A DNA stretch of 64,000 bases from Flavobacterium sandaracinum (GTDB taxonomy: Bacteria > Bacteroidota > Bacteroidia > Flavobacteriales > Flavobacteriaceae), in NCBI RefSeq assembly GCF_004349135.1, contig NZ_SMFN01000007.1:94695-158694 (forward strand), read 5' to 3'. Under the pieces are notes generated by a model. It ran no database searches and was not told where the DNA came from. It saw nothing but the letters and a program-made list of their open reading frames with translations. Both the position numbers and the translations under genes were made by a program. The first letter of the stretch is position 1, and every line of letters starts with the position of its first letter. Shown here piece by piece: positions 1 through 8,074 of the stretch.

Positions 1-226
1 CCCACAACCGATAACAGATAACCCACAACCCACAACCGATAACCGATAACACATAACAGATAACCCACAACCCACAACAGATAACCGATAACACATAACC
101 CAAAACAGATAACAGATAACCGATAACAGATAACCGATAACACATAACCCAAAACAGATAACAGATAACCGATAACAGATAACCGATAACACATAACCCA
201 AAACAGATAACCCACAACCTAAAACC
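1..226. repeat. 7-bp minisatellite, 32 heptamers in phase
   Basis: From base 3 to 226 the sequence divides without a slip into 32 heptamers. Most are GATAACA or GATAACC; the others are CACAACC, CACAACA, CATAACC, CATAACA, CAAAACA and a final TAAAACC. The right half has a higher-order period of 49 bp (seven heptamers): the word CACATAACCC recurs at 92, 141 and 190. The array runs off the left edge, so its true length is unknown. It ends 7 bp before the exonuclease start codon. A 7-bp unit is not a multiple of three, and I see no coding role. Confidence 0.95.
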
Positions 227-232
227 CCGAAA

Positions 233-715
233 ATGACATTCACCGCTATAGATTTTGAGACTGCCACCGCTTATCATCCGTGTTCCGTGGGAATTGTTAC
301 TGTAGAAAACGGAATAATTGTAGACGAGTTTGTAACCTTGATCAAACCACCCAATAACCTGTACTCTCCCTTTACAATACAAGTTCATGGGATTTATCCT
401 CGCGATACACTTCATGCAAAATCATTTATACAGGTTTATCCAGAAATTAAAAAGCGGCTACAAAACCGAGTGGTAGTAGCGCACAACGAAAGTTTTGATC
501 GCAATGTTTTAGCGAAATCAATGCTGCTCTATGGTTTGGATTATGCTGATTTAAATCTCGCAGCCCGATGGGAATGCACGGTGAAAATCTATAAAAGCAA
601 AGGATTAAAACCAACCAAATTGAGTGATTGCTGCCGTGAGATGAACATCGTTTTGAATCACCACGAAGCTTTATCTGATGCTCGGGCTTGCGCCAAATTG
701 TATCTGCTGCGATAA
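233..715 (+). CDS. DnaQ-like (DEDDh) 3'-5' exonuclease domain protein
   Basis: This is a 160-residue single-domain exonuclease of the DnaQ / Pol III epsilon superfamily, expected to remove nucleotides from 3' ends using two metal ions. The ExoI motif is AIDFETAT near residues 5-12 (DxE), the ExoII region is HNESFDRNVL near 84-93, and the ExoIII motif is HHEALSDARA near 143-152, giving the final His and Asp of DEDDh. It has no polymerase, GIY-YIG or BRCT domain, so it is a stand-alone nuclease, possibly for repair or RNA turnover, rather than necessarily the replicative proofreading subunit. It follows directly on the heptamer array, so its promoter must lie in or beyond the repeats. Confidence 0.88.
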   Translation: MTFTAIDFETATAYHPCSVGIVTVENGIIVDEFVTLIKPPNNLYSPFTIQVHGIYPRDTLHAKSFIQVYPEIKKRLQNRVVVAHNESFDRNVLAKSMLLYGLDYADLNLAARWECTVKIYKSKGLKPTKLSDCCREMNIVLNHHEALSDARACAKLYLLR

Positions 716-873
716 ACTTATTTAGATTTCAATTGAATGTTGTTTAAAGTAAGACTTCTTGTATAATTTACTATCTTAGTTCTCCTTTAATGATGAAATG
801 TGAAATCCTCAATTTCGTCTTTCGCTCTTTTTAATAGAGCGGGTTGGGTTGAGGAGTGTCTAAAATCTAAAAA

Positions 874-2148
874 ATGAAAGAAGATTTTCTCCATTACCTT
901 TGGAAATTCAAAAAGTTTGATGCTTTGAATTTGAGAACGTTCAATGATGAAGAAATCACAATTATCAATGTCGGTCAATATCTTGAATTGGCTGGTCCTG
1001 ATTTTTTCAATGCTCAAATCACCATTGGAAATCAAAAATGGGCTGGAAACGTTGAAATTCATCTCAAATCTTCAGACTGGTATGTGCATCACCATGAGAT
1101 GGATTCAGCGTATGAAAATGTAATCCTACATGTGGTTTGGGAACACGATACCGAGATTTATAGAAGCAATAATAGCGAAATTCCCGTGCTGGAACTCAAG
1201 AATCATGTTGATCCAGCCACCATCCAAAACTATCAATCTTTAATGGCTCCTAAATCATGGATTTTTTGTGAAAAGCAAATTAAAGAGGTCGATGAATTTA
1301 TTTTTAAAAATTGGCAGGAACGGTTGTTTTTTGAACGTTTAGAAAGAAAATCTAAGCCTATTTTTGATTTGTTAGAGCAGACCAATCAAGATTGGGAAGC
1401 TGTTTTGTTTAGTCTTTTGGCTAAGAATTTTGGTTTAAATACAAACGGGGAGGCATTTTTTAAAATGGCCCAATCCATTCCTTTTTCCATAATCCGAAAA
1501 GAAAGTTTTGAAGTTGAGAATCTAGAAGCATTGTTTTTTGGAATGGCTGGATTATTGGATTCTGAAAAAGAAGATAATTATTATAAAGAGTTAAAGTTCA
1601 GGTATTTTTATTTGTTGCATAAGTATCAATTGGAGCATTTAATGGCAGATCAAGTTCAGTTTTTTAAGCATCGGCCGGATAATTTTCCAACGATTCGTTT
1701 GTCTCAGTTGGCTAATTTATATCACACACATCAAAATTTATTTTCTAAAATAAGTACTTTGAATTCCTTGAAAAATAGCGCGCAAGTGTTTCAAATTGGA
1801 GTGTCTCCTTATTGGGAAAACCATTATCAGTTTGACAAAGAAAGTCCCATCAAAAAGAAAATGCTTTCTAAATCTTTCGTCGATTTGTTGTTGGTGAATA
1901 CAATAATTCCGCTGCAGTTTGCCTTTGCTAAAAGTCAGGGAAAAGAAATTATGGAAGACTTAATAAATTTATTAAACGGATTGAATCCTGAGAAAAACGC
2001 CATCATTGATAAATTTAGTTCATTTGGGATCGTTTCAAAAAGTGCTTTTGACACACAATCGTTGCTGCAACTTAAAAAGGAATATTGTAATAAAAGTAGG
2101 TGCTTAGAGTGTGCTTTGGGATTGGAATTAGTTAAAAGTAAGTTGTAA
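874..2148 (+). CDS. DUF2851 family protein
   Basis: This 424-residue soluble protein matches what I know of DUF2851, a conserved Bacteroidota family of unknown function. The strongest block is in the first 100 residues: a GPDFFNAQI segment near 41-49, GNVEIHLKSSDW near 58-69 and a His-rich VHHHEMD near 71-77. The spacing PD(42-43)...E61-x-H63 loosely resembles a PD-(D/E)xK nuclease core, but the Lys is replaced and this is only a guess. The C-terminus carries a Cys pair (CNKSRCLEC) that could bind metal. No signal peptide or membrane segment is visible. It is monocistronic. Confidence 0.8.
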   Translation: MKEDFLHYLWKFKKFDALNLRTFNDEEITIINVGQYLELAGPDFFNAQITIGNQKWAGNVEIHLKSSDWYVHHHEMDSAYENVILHVVWEHDTEIYRSNNSEIPVLELKNHVDPATIQNYQSLMAPKSWIFCEKQIKEVDEFIFKNWQERLFFERLERKSKPIFDLLEQTNQDWEAVLFSLLAKNFGLNTNGEAFFKMAQSIPFSIIRKESFEVENLEALFFGMAGLLDSEKEDNYYKELKFRYFYLLHKYQLEHLMADQVQFFKHRPDNFPTIRLSQLANLYHTHQNLFSKISTLNSLKNSAQVFQIGVSPYWENHYQFDKESPIKKKMLSKSFVDLLLVNTIIPLQFAFAKSQGKEIMEDLINLLNGLNPEKNAIIDKFSSFGIVSKSAFDTQSLLQLKKEYCNKSRCLECALGLELVKSKL

Positions 2149-2205
2149 ATAAAGGGCTCCATTCGAAAATGGAATGATTATAACTGAACCGATTGGTAAA
2201 TTTTG

Positions 2206-2213
2206 TAATTTTG
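2206..2213 (+). promoter_or_regulatory. Bacteroidota -7 box (TAATTTTG)
   Basis: TAATTTTG matches TAnnTTTG and lies 22 bp before the start of the PspC-like gene. The trimer 19 bp upstream is CTG rather than TTG. Confidence 0.55.
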
Positions 2214-2235
2214 CTCCAACAAACAACTCCAAAAA

Positions 2236-2463
2236 ATGTCAGCAATTATAAAGCTCAAGTTCTTTTTTGAAAAACATGGCTTTCATGTTTCCTCCCGTTT
2301 AGCGGATACATTAGGAATGCGTGCCAGTAGTGTACGGCTTTTTTTTATTTATTTATCATTCGTAACTGCTGGATTGTGGTTTGCTGTTTATCTAACATTG
2401 GCTTTCTGGATTCGCTTAAAGGATTTAATCCGCGCTAAACGTACGTCAGTTTTTGATTTGTAG
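2236..2463 (+). CDS. PspC-domain membrane protein
   Basis: This is a 75-residue protein with the layout of a PspC domain: an amphipathic N-terminus (residues 1-30) with RLADTLGMRASSVRL, then one hydrophobic segment at about 33-57 and a short basic tail. PspC-type proteins are inner-membrane stress components; in Bacteroidota such short versions are common and not well characterised. The start ATG lies about 15 nt downstream of the inferred transcription start, so the leader is very short. It converges with the permease gene and shares a terminator with it. Confidence 0.75.
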   Translation: MSAIIKLKFFFEKHGFHVSSRLADTLGMRASSVRLFFIYLSFVTAGLWFAVYLTLAFWIRLKDLIRAKRTSVFDL

Positions 2464-2480
2464 TAGGGTATCAAAATATA

Positions 2481-2524
2481 AAAAGGGGATTATAAAGTGT
2501 AAGCACTTTATAATCCCCTTTTTT
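2481..2524. terminator. bidirectional intrinsic terminator
   Basis: A perfect 19-bp stem joins 2481-2499 and 2504-2522, with a TAAG loop, A-rich on the left and T-rich on the right. It sits between two convergent genes, so it can end transcription from both sides. Confidence 0.93.
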
Positions 2525-2539
2525 ATTGTTGTGGTAAAT

Positions 2540-3991
2540 CTATTTATCAGGATTGTTTAATTTACTATTTTTCTTTCCATAAATAAAGTAGATAGCAACT
2601 CCTAATGCCATCCAGATGATTAGCCTAGCCCAGCTTTCATTTGGTAAAGAATACATTAAAGCCAAACAGATTAATATTCCTGCAATTGGAACATAAGGCA
2701 CGAATGGTGTTTTGAATGATCTTGGCGCATCTGGCATTTTTTTACGCATTACCAATACTCCGATACATACTAAAACGAAGGCTAATAATGTTCCAATACT
2801 TACCATGTGGCCCAAATCACTTACGGGTACAAAACCTGCAAAAAGGCTTACAAATACCATAAAGAAAAGATTTGTTTTCCATGGAGTTCTGAATTTAGCA
2901 TGAATGTCACTAAAGAATGAAGGTAATAAACCATCTTTACTCATGGTGTAAAAAACACGACTTTGTCCCATTAACATCACTAACATTACAGAAGTATATC
3001 CCGCTAGAATTGCTACAATTAAACCAGTTTGTAAAAAGGTATACCCCGTTCTGGCGAAGGCCGTTGCTGCTGGTTTAGCATCTCCTGCAAATTCACCATA
3101 AGGCACAAGTCCCGTCATTACATGTGCGAACAACACGTATAGTATAGTACAGATTACCAATGATCCCAAAATACCAATTGGCATTCCTTTTTGTGGATTT
3201 TTTGCTTCTTGAGCAGCTGTAGAAACAGCATCAAAACCAATAAAAGCAAAGAAAACGGTTCCCGCTCCAGCTGCGATACCTGACCATCCAAACTCTCCAA
3301 AAACGCCTGTGTTTTCAGGAATATACGGAGTGTAATTTGCGGTGTCAATAAAACTCCAGCCTAAAACGATAAACATAATAACTACGATTACTTTTACTAC
3401 AACCAAGAAGTTATTAATAGAGGCAGATTCTTTGGTTCCTCTTATCAATAATAACGACAGCATTGAAACAATAAAAATCGCTGGAAGGTTAATTATACCT
3501 CCTTCAATAATGGTTCCATCGCTTAATTTTAATGTTTCCCAAGGAGAGCATATTAAATCATGGGGCAGGTGAATGCCGTACTTATTTAATAATTCCAGTA
3601 AATATCGTGACCAACTAACGCCAACTGTAGCGGCGCCTAATGCATATTCAAGAACTAAATCCCAACCTATAATCCAAGCCATAAATTCTCCCATTGTGGC
3701 GTAGGAGTAAGTATAAGCACTACCAGCAACTGGTATCATAGACGCAAACTCTGCATAGCAAAGTCCTGCAAAGGCACATCCTACTGCAGCTAAAATAAAA
3801 GAAAGGGTAACGGCTGGACCTGCGTGTTCCGCAGCAGCAATACCAGTTAATGAGAATAATCCAGCTCCAATAATAGCTCCAACTCCAAGTGCTACTAATG
3901 AACGTGATGACAAAGTCCTTTTTAATCCTTTTTCGGATTCTGACGCTTCATTAAGCAATACCGAAAGGGGTTTAGTTTTCCAAATTGACAT
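2540..3991 (-). CDS. APC-superfamily amino acid permease (CAT/YfnA-like)
   Basis: This 483-residue polytopic membrane protein is an amino acid-polyamine-organocation transporter. The N-terminal cytoplasmic tail (about 25 residues) is followed by VALGVGAIIGAGLFSLTG near 33-50, the unwound TM1 substrate-binding motif of APC carriers. About 12 hydrophobic segments follow, including GFDAVSTAAQEAKNPQKG near 253-270, the conserved TM6-TM7 region of cationic amino acid transporters. The length fits the bacterial CAT family (about 460-490). Import of basic or branched amino acids is likely, but specificity cannot be read from sequence. It is transcribed alone. Confidence 0.88.
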   Translation of the reverse strand: MSIWKTKPLSVLLNEASESEKGLKRTLSSRSLVALGVGAIIGAGLFSLTGIAAAEHAGPAVTLSFILAAVGCAFAGLCYAEFASMIPVAGSAYTYSYATMGEFMAWIIGWDLVLEYALGAATVGVSWSRYLLELLNKYGIHLPHDLICSPWETLKLSDGTIIEGGIINLPAIFIVSMLSLLLIRGTKESASINNFLVVVKVIVVIMFIVLGWSFIDTANYTPYIPENTGVFGEFGWSGIAAGAGTVFFAFIGFDAVSTAAQEAKNPQKGMPIGILGSLVICTILYVLFAHVMTGLVPYGEFAGDAKPAATAFARTGYTFLQTGLIVAILAGYTSVMLVMLMGQSRVFYTMSKDGLLPSFFSDIHAKFRTPWKTNLFFMVFVSLFAGFVPVSDLGHMVSIGTLLAFVLVCIGVLVMRKKMPDAPRSFKTPFVPYVPIAGILICLALMYSLPNESWARLIIWMALGVAIYFIYGKKNSKLNNPDK

Positions 3992-4022
3992 GGGTTATAT
4001 GGTTTTGTTTGTTATTAAGCTC

Positions 4023-4030
4023 CAAATGTA
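4023..4030 (-). promoter_or_regulatory. -7 box TACATTTG for the permease gene
   Basis: On the minus strand this reads TACATTTG, a perfect TAnnTTTG, 31 bp before the permease ATG. No clear TTG is seen at the usual -33 spacing (TTT instead). Confidence 0.6.
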
Positions 4031-4250
4031 TTCTTTTTTACAAAAAATAAAAAACAATAATTTAGTTTTAAGTTATAAAATACAATTTAATGTTCTCTCT
4101 CGGAATTAAATCTTTTGAAAAGCCTTTGAAAACAGGCCTAATCAACGCGTTACTTTTTTTTAAAAAAATATATCTTCACAATGTAACAGGTCTTACTTTT
4201 ATTTATAAATTTAGATTCCCTTTATAATTAGGTAAATACAATCGCATCAA

Positions 4251-5138
4251 ATGAGTTTTAAAACGATTCAGGATTATTTTAAGTTTTCGATAGAACAGCG
4301 CACGGGGATCTTTTGTTTGTTTGTAAGCATCATTGCCCTACAACTCGTTTATTTTTTAGCGGATTTTACTAGAGTAACAAAAGAAGATCCAACGAAACAA
4401 AAATGGCTTTCGCTTCAATCTGGATTAGATTCATTGAAAAGTAATGTTCAAATCAGGACACCAATAGTATATCTTTTTAATCCTAATTTTATAACGGATT
4501 ATAAAGGGTATAAGTTGGGAATGTCCGTGAAAGAGATTGATCGATTGCTAGCCTATAGAAAAGAAAATAAATTTGTAAATTCTGCTGAAGAATTTCAGGA
4601 TGTTACAAAAGTGTCGGATTCCTTATTGCATGAGATTGCGCCACTTTTTAAATTTCCGGATTGGGTAAATAATAAAAGCGAGCCGAATAAATTTAAAAAG
4701 TATTACAATCCGGCTTTCGCCAAAAAAGATAAGATAGTAGTTCTAGACATTAATCGGGCAACAAAAGAGGATCTGATTAAAATTTACGGTATTGGTGAAG
4801 CCATTTCTCTTCGAATTTTAAAACAAAAAGAAATTTTAGGAGGGTTTGTTTCCATGGAACAAATGCAGGATGTTTGGGGATTGTCGCCAGAAGTGATTGA
4901 AAATTTGAACACTCATTTTAAAATTATAACGCTACCAGATTTTGAAAAAATTGATATCAATAATGCGTCACTAAAAGAGTTATCACAATTTTATTATTTC
5001 AGATATGCCTTGGCAAAAGAAATTGTGACCTACAGGAGCATGAAAGGAGACTTTAACAATATTGAGGATTTAACAAAAATTAAGGGATTTCCTGTTGATA
5101 AAGCAAAAATAATTGACTTATATTTGGACTTTGATTAG
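4251..5138 (+). CDS. ComEA-like helix-hairpin-helix protein, membrane anchored
   Basis: This 295-residue protein has one N-terminal transmembrane segment (about 19-37, FCLFVSIIALQLVYFLA) and a region of three helix-hairpin-helix units: about 83-130 (KLGMSVKEIDRLLAYRKE), 162-212 (DINRATKEDLIKIYGIGEA) and 233-293 (DINNASLKELSQF, then KGDFNNIEDLTKIKGF). The pattern D-I-N-x-A-x-x-x-x-L is typical of ComEA-type DNA-binding repeats. ComEA binds incoming DNA in the periplasm in naturally competent bacteria. Whether this homologue does so is unknown, as related three-repeat proteins are widespread in Bacteroidota. Confidence 0.8.
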   Translation: MSFKTIQDYFKFSIEQRTGIFCLFVSIIALQLVYFLADFTRVTKEDPTKQKWLSLQSGLDSLKSNVQIRTPIVYLFNPNFITDYKGYKLGMSVKEIDRLLAYRKENKFVNSAEEFQDVTKVSDSLLHEIAPLFKFPDWVNNKSEPNKFKKYYNPAFAKKDKIVVLDINRATKEDLIKIYGIGEAISLRILKQKEILGGFVSMEQMQDVWGLSPEVIENLNTHFKIITLPDFEKIDINNASLKELSQFYYFRYALAKEIVTYRSMKGDFNNIEDLTKIKGFPVDKAKIIDLYLDFD

Positions 5139-5315
5139 AAGTGTATAATTTGCTACTTGAAAATAATGTAATTCAATACAAAATAATTGTTTTGTACTAT
5201 AATTCTTTTTTAAGGTGCAGTTTTATGGCTTGACTCAAAAAAACTTAAATCTGAAATGTAAAGCTGCTGCTTTTGGTTTCAATTAAATCAATTTGTTAAA
5301 AATAATATTAGTTAT

Positions 5316-6485
5316 ATGAATTCAAGTTATTTCACAGAAGAACACCAATTATTTAGAGAAAGTTTAAAAGATTTTTTGCAAAAAGAAGTGGTACCCCATA
5401 TTGAAAAATGGGAGAAAACCGGTTCAATTGAGCGATTTATATGGAAAAAGTTCGGGGATATGGGCTTTTTTGGAATCGGGTATCCAGAGGCTTACGGCGG
5501 ACTGAATTTAGATTTATTTTACACCGTTATTTTTCTAGAAGAACTTCAAAAAATTAAATCATCGGGTTTTGCTGCTGCTATGTGGGCTCATTCTTATTTA
5601 GCCATGACGCATTTAAATGCAGAAGGTGACGAAAGAATAAAGCAAGATTACTTAGCGCCAAGTATTACTGGTGATAAAATAGGTGCTTTGTGTATCACAG
5701 AACCTTTTGGGGGTAGTGATGTTGCGGGTATGCGCACTAATGCAGTAAAAAAGGGAGACAAATACATCATTAATGGTTCTAAAACATTCATTACCAACGG
5801 TGTTTATGCGGATTATTATATAGTGGCTGCAAAAACTAGTCCTGAGTTAGGAAATAAAGGAATTAGTATCTTTTTGATGGATACGAATTTGAAAGGAGTT
5901 TCAGCGGTAAAACTAGATAAATTAGGATGGAGAGCTTCAGATACGGCAGAAATTGCATTTGATAATGTAGAGATTCCAGCAGAGAATTTGATGGGAGAGG
6001 AAGGAAAAGGATTTCCTTATATTATGCAACATTTTGCTTTGGAGCGTCTGATTATGGCAATAAATGGCCATGCGAGAGCGGAATATGCAATAGAATATAC
6101 AATTGAATACATGTCACAACGAGAAGCTTTTGGAAAAAAAATAAATAAATTCCAAGCATTGAGACATACGTTAGTCGAGCATGCCACAGAGGTAGAGCAT
6201 TGTAAAGTATTTAATTATGCAGCCGTAGCGCGATTAGACAAAGGAGAATATGTAGTTAAAGAGGCTACAATGGCTAAATTAAAATCTACTAAAGTTGCGG
6301 ATGAAACAATTTACAGTTGTTTGCAAATGCTGGGAGGTTATGGCTACATGGAAGAATATCCTTTAGCACGTTTGTTTAGAGACAGTCGTTTAGGGCCAAT
6401 AGGTGGCGGAACTTCTGAGATTCTTAAAGAGATCTTATCGAAAATGATAATTGATAAGCAAGATTATAAGCCAGCGGTGAAATAA
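5316..6485 (+). CDS. acyl-CoA dehydrogenase family flavoenzyme
   Basis: This 389-residue FAD enzyme of the acyl-CoA dehydrogenase family removes two hydrogens from an acyl-CoA thioester. The FAD/substrate signature CITEPFGGSDVAGMRTNA is at 126-143 and the C-terminal signature LGGYGYMEEYPLARLFRDSR is near 335-354. The usual C-terminal catalytic Glu position reads GGGTSE, so it lacks that Glu. Instead Glu243 in ALERL matches the alternate catalytic base of isovaleryl-CoA and long-chain dehydrogenases. That suggests a branched- or long-chain substrate, perhaps in branched amino acid breakdown. It is monocistronic, with no obvious -7 box. Confidence 0.9.
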   Translation: MNSSYFTEEHQLFRESLKDFLQKEVVPHIEKWEKTGSIERFIWKKFGDMGFFGIGYPEAYGGLNLDLFYTVIFLEELQKIKSSGFAAAMWAHSYLAMTHLNAEGDERIKQDYLAPSITGDKIGALCITEPFGGSDVAGMRTNAVKKGDKYIINGSKTFITNGVYADYYIVAAKTSPELGNKGISIFLMDTNLKGVSAVKLDKLGWRASDTAEIAFDNVEIPAENLMGEEGKGFPYIMQHFALERLIMAINGHARAEYAIEYTIEYMSQREAFGKKINKFQALRHTLVEHATEVEHCKVFNYAAVARLDKGEYVVKEATMAKLKSTKVADETIYSCLQMLGGYGYMEEYPLARLFRDSRLGPIGGGTSEILKEILSKMIIDKQDYKPAVK

Positions 6486-6628
6486 TATCCGACCGCTACT
6501 TAATGCAGGTATGGGAAGCAAGTATTAAAAAATTATTAAATTATATAGTATTTTAAAAGGGGTCGCTGAAATCCAAAAAACTAATTTCTAGGAATTTATT
6601 GAAGGAGAAAACCTGTTTTATAGTATAG

Positions 6629-6662
6629 AAAAGCGATAATCAATTACGGTTATCGCTTTTTT
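6629..6662 (+). terminator. intrinsic terminator overlapping the opposing gene's end
   Basis: An 11-bp stem (6629-6639 with 6650-6660) is followed by a T run to 6662. It ends the acyl-CoA dehydrogenase transcript, but its right arm and T run lie inside the last codons of the minus-strand gene. Confidence 0.85.
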
Positions 6663-7707
6663 CATTTATTCCTTCTGCTATTATTTCTTGAACAACCTCT
6701 TGTTCCTCTTCTTCTAGGTTTTCGGTTAAATCCTCTTGTTTTGAAGTTTTCTTGTTGATGAAAAATTTTGCGTATATCGGAAAATGATCAGAACCGAAAT
6801 GTTCTAAGCTTTTTAAGTCCTCAATAAATACATCTGCGGTATGAAACATTAAGTCAATAGGAAATCTTAAAAACCAATATTTGGTGTGAAAACTTGAAAT
6901 AAATCCTCTACCAATTCTTCCGTCTATTGTTTCGCTGGTTTTTCTAAATAAGATAGAGGATTTTGCCCAGGCCACATTGTTGAAGTCCCCAAGAATAACA
7001 CAAGTGTCGGAGTTTTGTTTTATTTTTTTTGCGATACTTAAAAGTTCTCCATCACGCTCTTTCGAGTTTTCTTCTTCTGTAGGACTTGGTGGTGGTGGAT
7101 GCACGGCAAAGAATGTGAATTCAAAATCGTCAGGAGTTCTAATTTTGGCTTCAATACTCGGCAGATCATCCGCAACAAAATAATGAACACTGTGATTTAT
7201 TATCTTTAATTTAGAATATAAATGCATGCCGTAGGTGTTGTTTAAGGCTACTTTGACATTGTATTTGTATTTGTTTTCCAAAACGGAGAGCGCTGTTTCC
7301 CAATTTTGATCAGATTCCATGGTTAAAAAAATATCCGGATTGTATTTATCGAGCAAAGCTAAAAATTTTCTATATTCTTTATTTTCTTGAAATACATTTG
7401 CCGAAAGGACAGTAATTATTTCTGAAGAAATATCGCAGTGCTCCTTTTGTATTGTCTTATGAAACGAAGTGTATTTGTATAGCGCTATTGTATGACTTAG
7501 GATGCTTAATAGTGTCAATAACTGAAGAGTACGCACCCAAACATCAGATTTGTCTATTAAGATAAAGCTGAGGACTAAAGTCGTAATTTGTAAAATAAGT
7601 ATTTGAATTTTACCAAATTCAAAAAATCTATAGAACCAATGTGTCAGCGGCATATAGGGTAAGATACTTGCTAGAAGTAGTAAAATAGAAATTGCAATAA
7701 ACCACAT
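6640..7707 (-). CDS. endonuclease/exonuclease/phosphatase family protein, membrane anchored
   Basis: This 355-residue protein has two or three transmembrane helices in the first 85 residues, followed by an endonuclease/exonuclease/phosphatase (EEP) domain. The EEP motifs are SANVFQENK near 104, the catalytic Glu in TMESDQ near 132, FFAVHPPPPSPTEEE (equivalent to the H-x-x-P segment), VILGDFNNVAW (D-x-N) near 237 and GSDHFPIYAKF near 302 (the catalytic SDH). An acidic tail of about 35 residues follows. The same architecture is common in Bacteroidota and may act on phosphoesters at the membrane. The substrate is unknown. Confidence 0.85.
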   Translation of the reverse strand: MWFIAISILLLLASILPYMPLTHWFYRFFEFGKIQILILQITTLVLSFILIDKSDVWVRTLQLLTLLSILSHTIALYKYTSFHKTIQKEHCDISSEIITVLSANVFQENKEYRKFLALLDKYNPDIFLTMESDQNWETALSVLENKYKYNVKVALNNTYGMHLYSKLKIINHSVHYFVADDLPSIEAKIRTPDDFEFTFFAVHPPPPSPTEEENSKERDGELLSIAKKIKQNSDTCVILGDFNNVAWAKSSILFRKTSETIDGRIGRGFISSFHTKYWFLRFPIDLMFHTADVFIEDLKSLEHFGSDHFPIYAKFFINKKTSKQEDLTENLEEEEQEVVQEIIAEGINEKSDNRN

Positions 7708-7752
7708 AAATATTATTTTAGCTCGTAAAAATAAATAAAATTATGCAAATAC

Positions 7753-7782
7753 TTGTTAGTTCATATTATTATCCTACTTTTG
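7753..7782 (+). promoter_or_regulatory. complete promoter of rpsU (TTG-N19-TACTTTTG)
   Basis: A -33 TTG at 7753-7755 is exactly 19 bp from TACTTTTG at 7775-7782, the canonical Bacteroidota sigma-A spacing. Transcription should start near 7788-7790, so the rpsU leader is only about 20 nt and begins at its Shine-Dalgarno. Confidence 0.85.
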
Positions 7783-7790
7783 CAAGCTAA

Positions 7791-7802
7791 AGAAAGGGGG
7801 TG
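7791..7802 (+). promoter_or_regulatory. extended Shine-Dalgarno of rpsU
   Basis: AGAAAGGGGGTG can pair over 12 nt with the Bacteroidota 16S rRNA tail (CACCUCCUUUCU), with one G-U pair. It ends 8 nt before the rpsU ATG. The other ribosomal protein genes here (rplK, rplA, rplJ, rplL) and tuf, secE and nusG have no such sequence. In Flavobacterium, bS21 helps hide the anti-Shine-Dalgarno, and a strong Shine-Dalgarno on rpsU is known to allow feedback control by bS21. Confidence 0.9.
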
Positions 7803-7810
7803 TCTATATT

Positions 7811-8005
7811 ATGTTAATTATACCAATTAAAGACGGAGAAAATATCGATAGAGCGTTAAAACGCTACAAAAGAAAATTTGATAAAACAGGAACTGTTCGT
7901 CAACTAAGAGCACGTACTGCTTTTATTAAGCCTTCAGTTACGAATAGAATCAAAATTCAAAAAGCGGCTTATATCCAAAATATGAGAGATAACTTAGAGA
8001 GTTAG
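7811..8005 (+). CDS. rpsU: 30S ribosomal protein bS21
   Basis: This 64-residue basic protein matches bS21 over its full length (MLIIPIKDGENIDRALKRYK start, Arg/Lys-rich middle). bS21 sits on the 30S platform next to the 3' end of 16S rRNA. In Flavobacteriia, structural and genetic work shows that bS21 together with bS18 and bS6 sequesters the anti-Shine-Dalgarno. The gene has its own full promoter, a 20-nt leader and an unusually strong Shine-Dalgarno, which fits translational autoregulation. A strong terminator follows, and the Xer recombinase gene begins straight after it. Confidence 0.97.
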   Translation: MLIIPIKDGENIDRALKRYKRKFDKTGTVRQLRARTAFIKPSVTNRIKIQKAAYIQNMRDNLES

Positions 8006-8026
8006 TCGATTCCATTAAATAAAAAT

Positions 8027-8074
8027 ACCGTTAGTCATCAAAATTTTATAACTTTGATGCTAACGGTTTTTTTT
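8027..8074 (+). terminator. intrinsic terminator between rpsU and xer
   Basis: The left arm 8027-8041 pairs with 8053-8067 (one bulged base), followed by a run of eight T at 8067-8074. The next base begins the recombinase ATG, so the terminator and the xer translation start are fused. Confidence 0.9.

Noticed and set aside
1..226. CRISPR-like array
   Set aside because: Units are 7 bp with no unique spacers and no cas genes; it is a minisatellite.
787..1062. Minus-strand ORF of 91 codons
   Set aside because: Overlaps the conserved N-terminus of the DUF2851 protein in antisense and has no recognisable domain.
8054..8074. Upstream ATG for the Xer recombinase
   Set aside because: It lies within the rpsU terminator stem, and the added residues are not part of the recombinase family.
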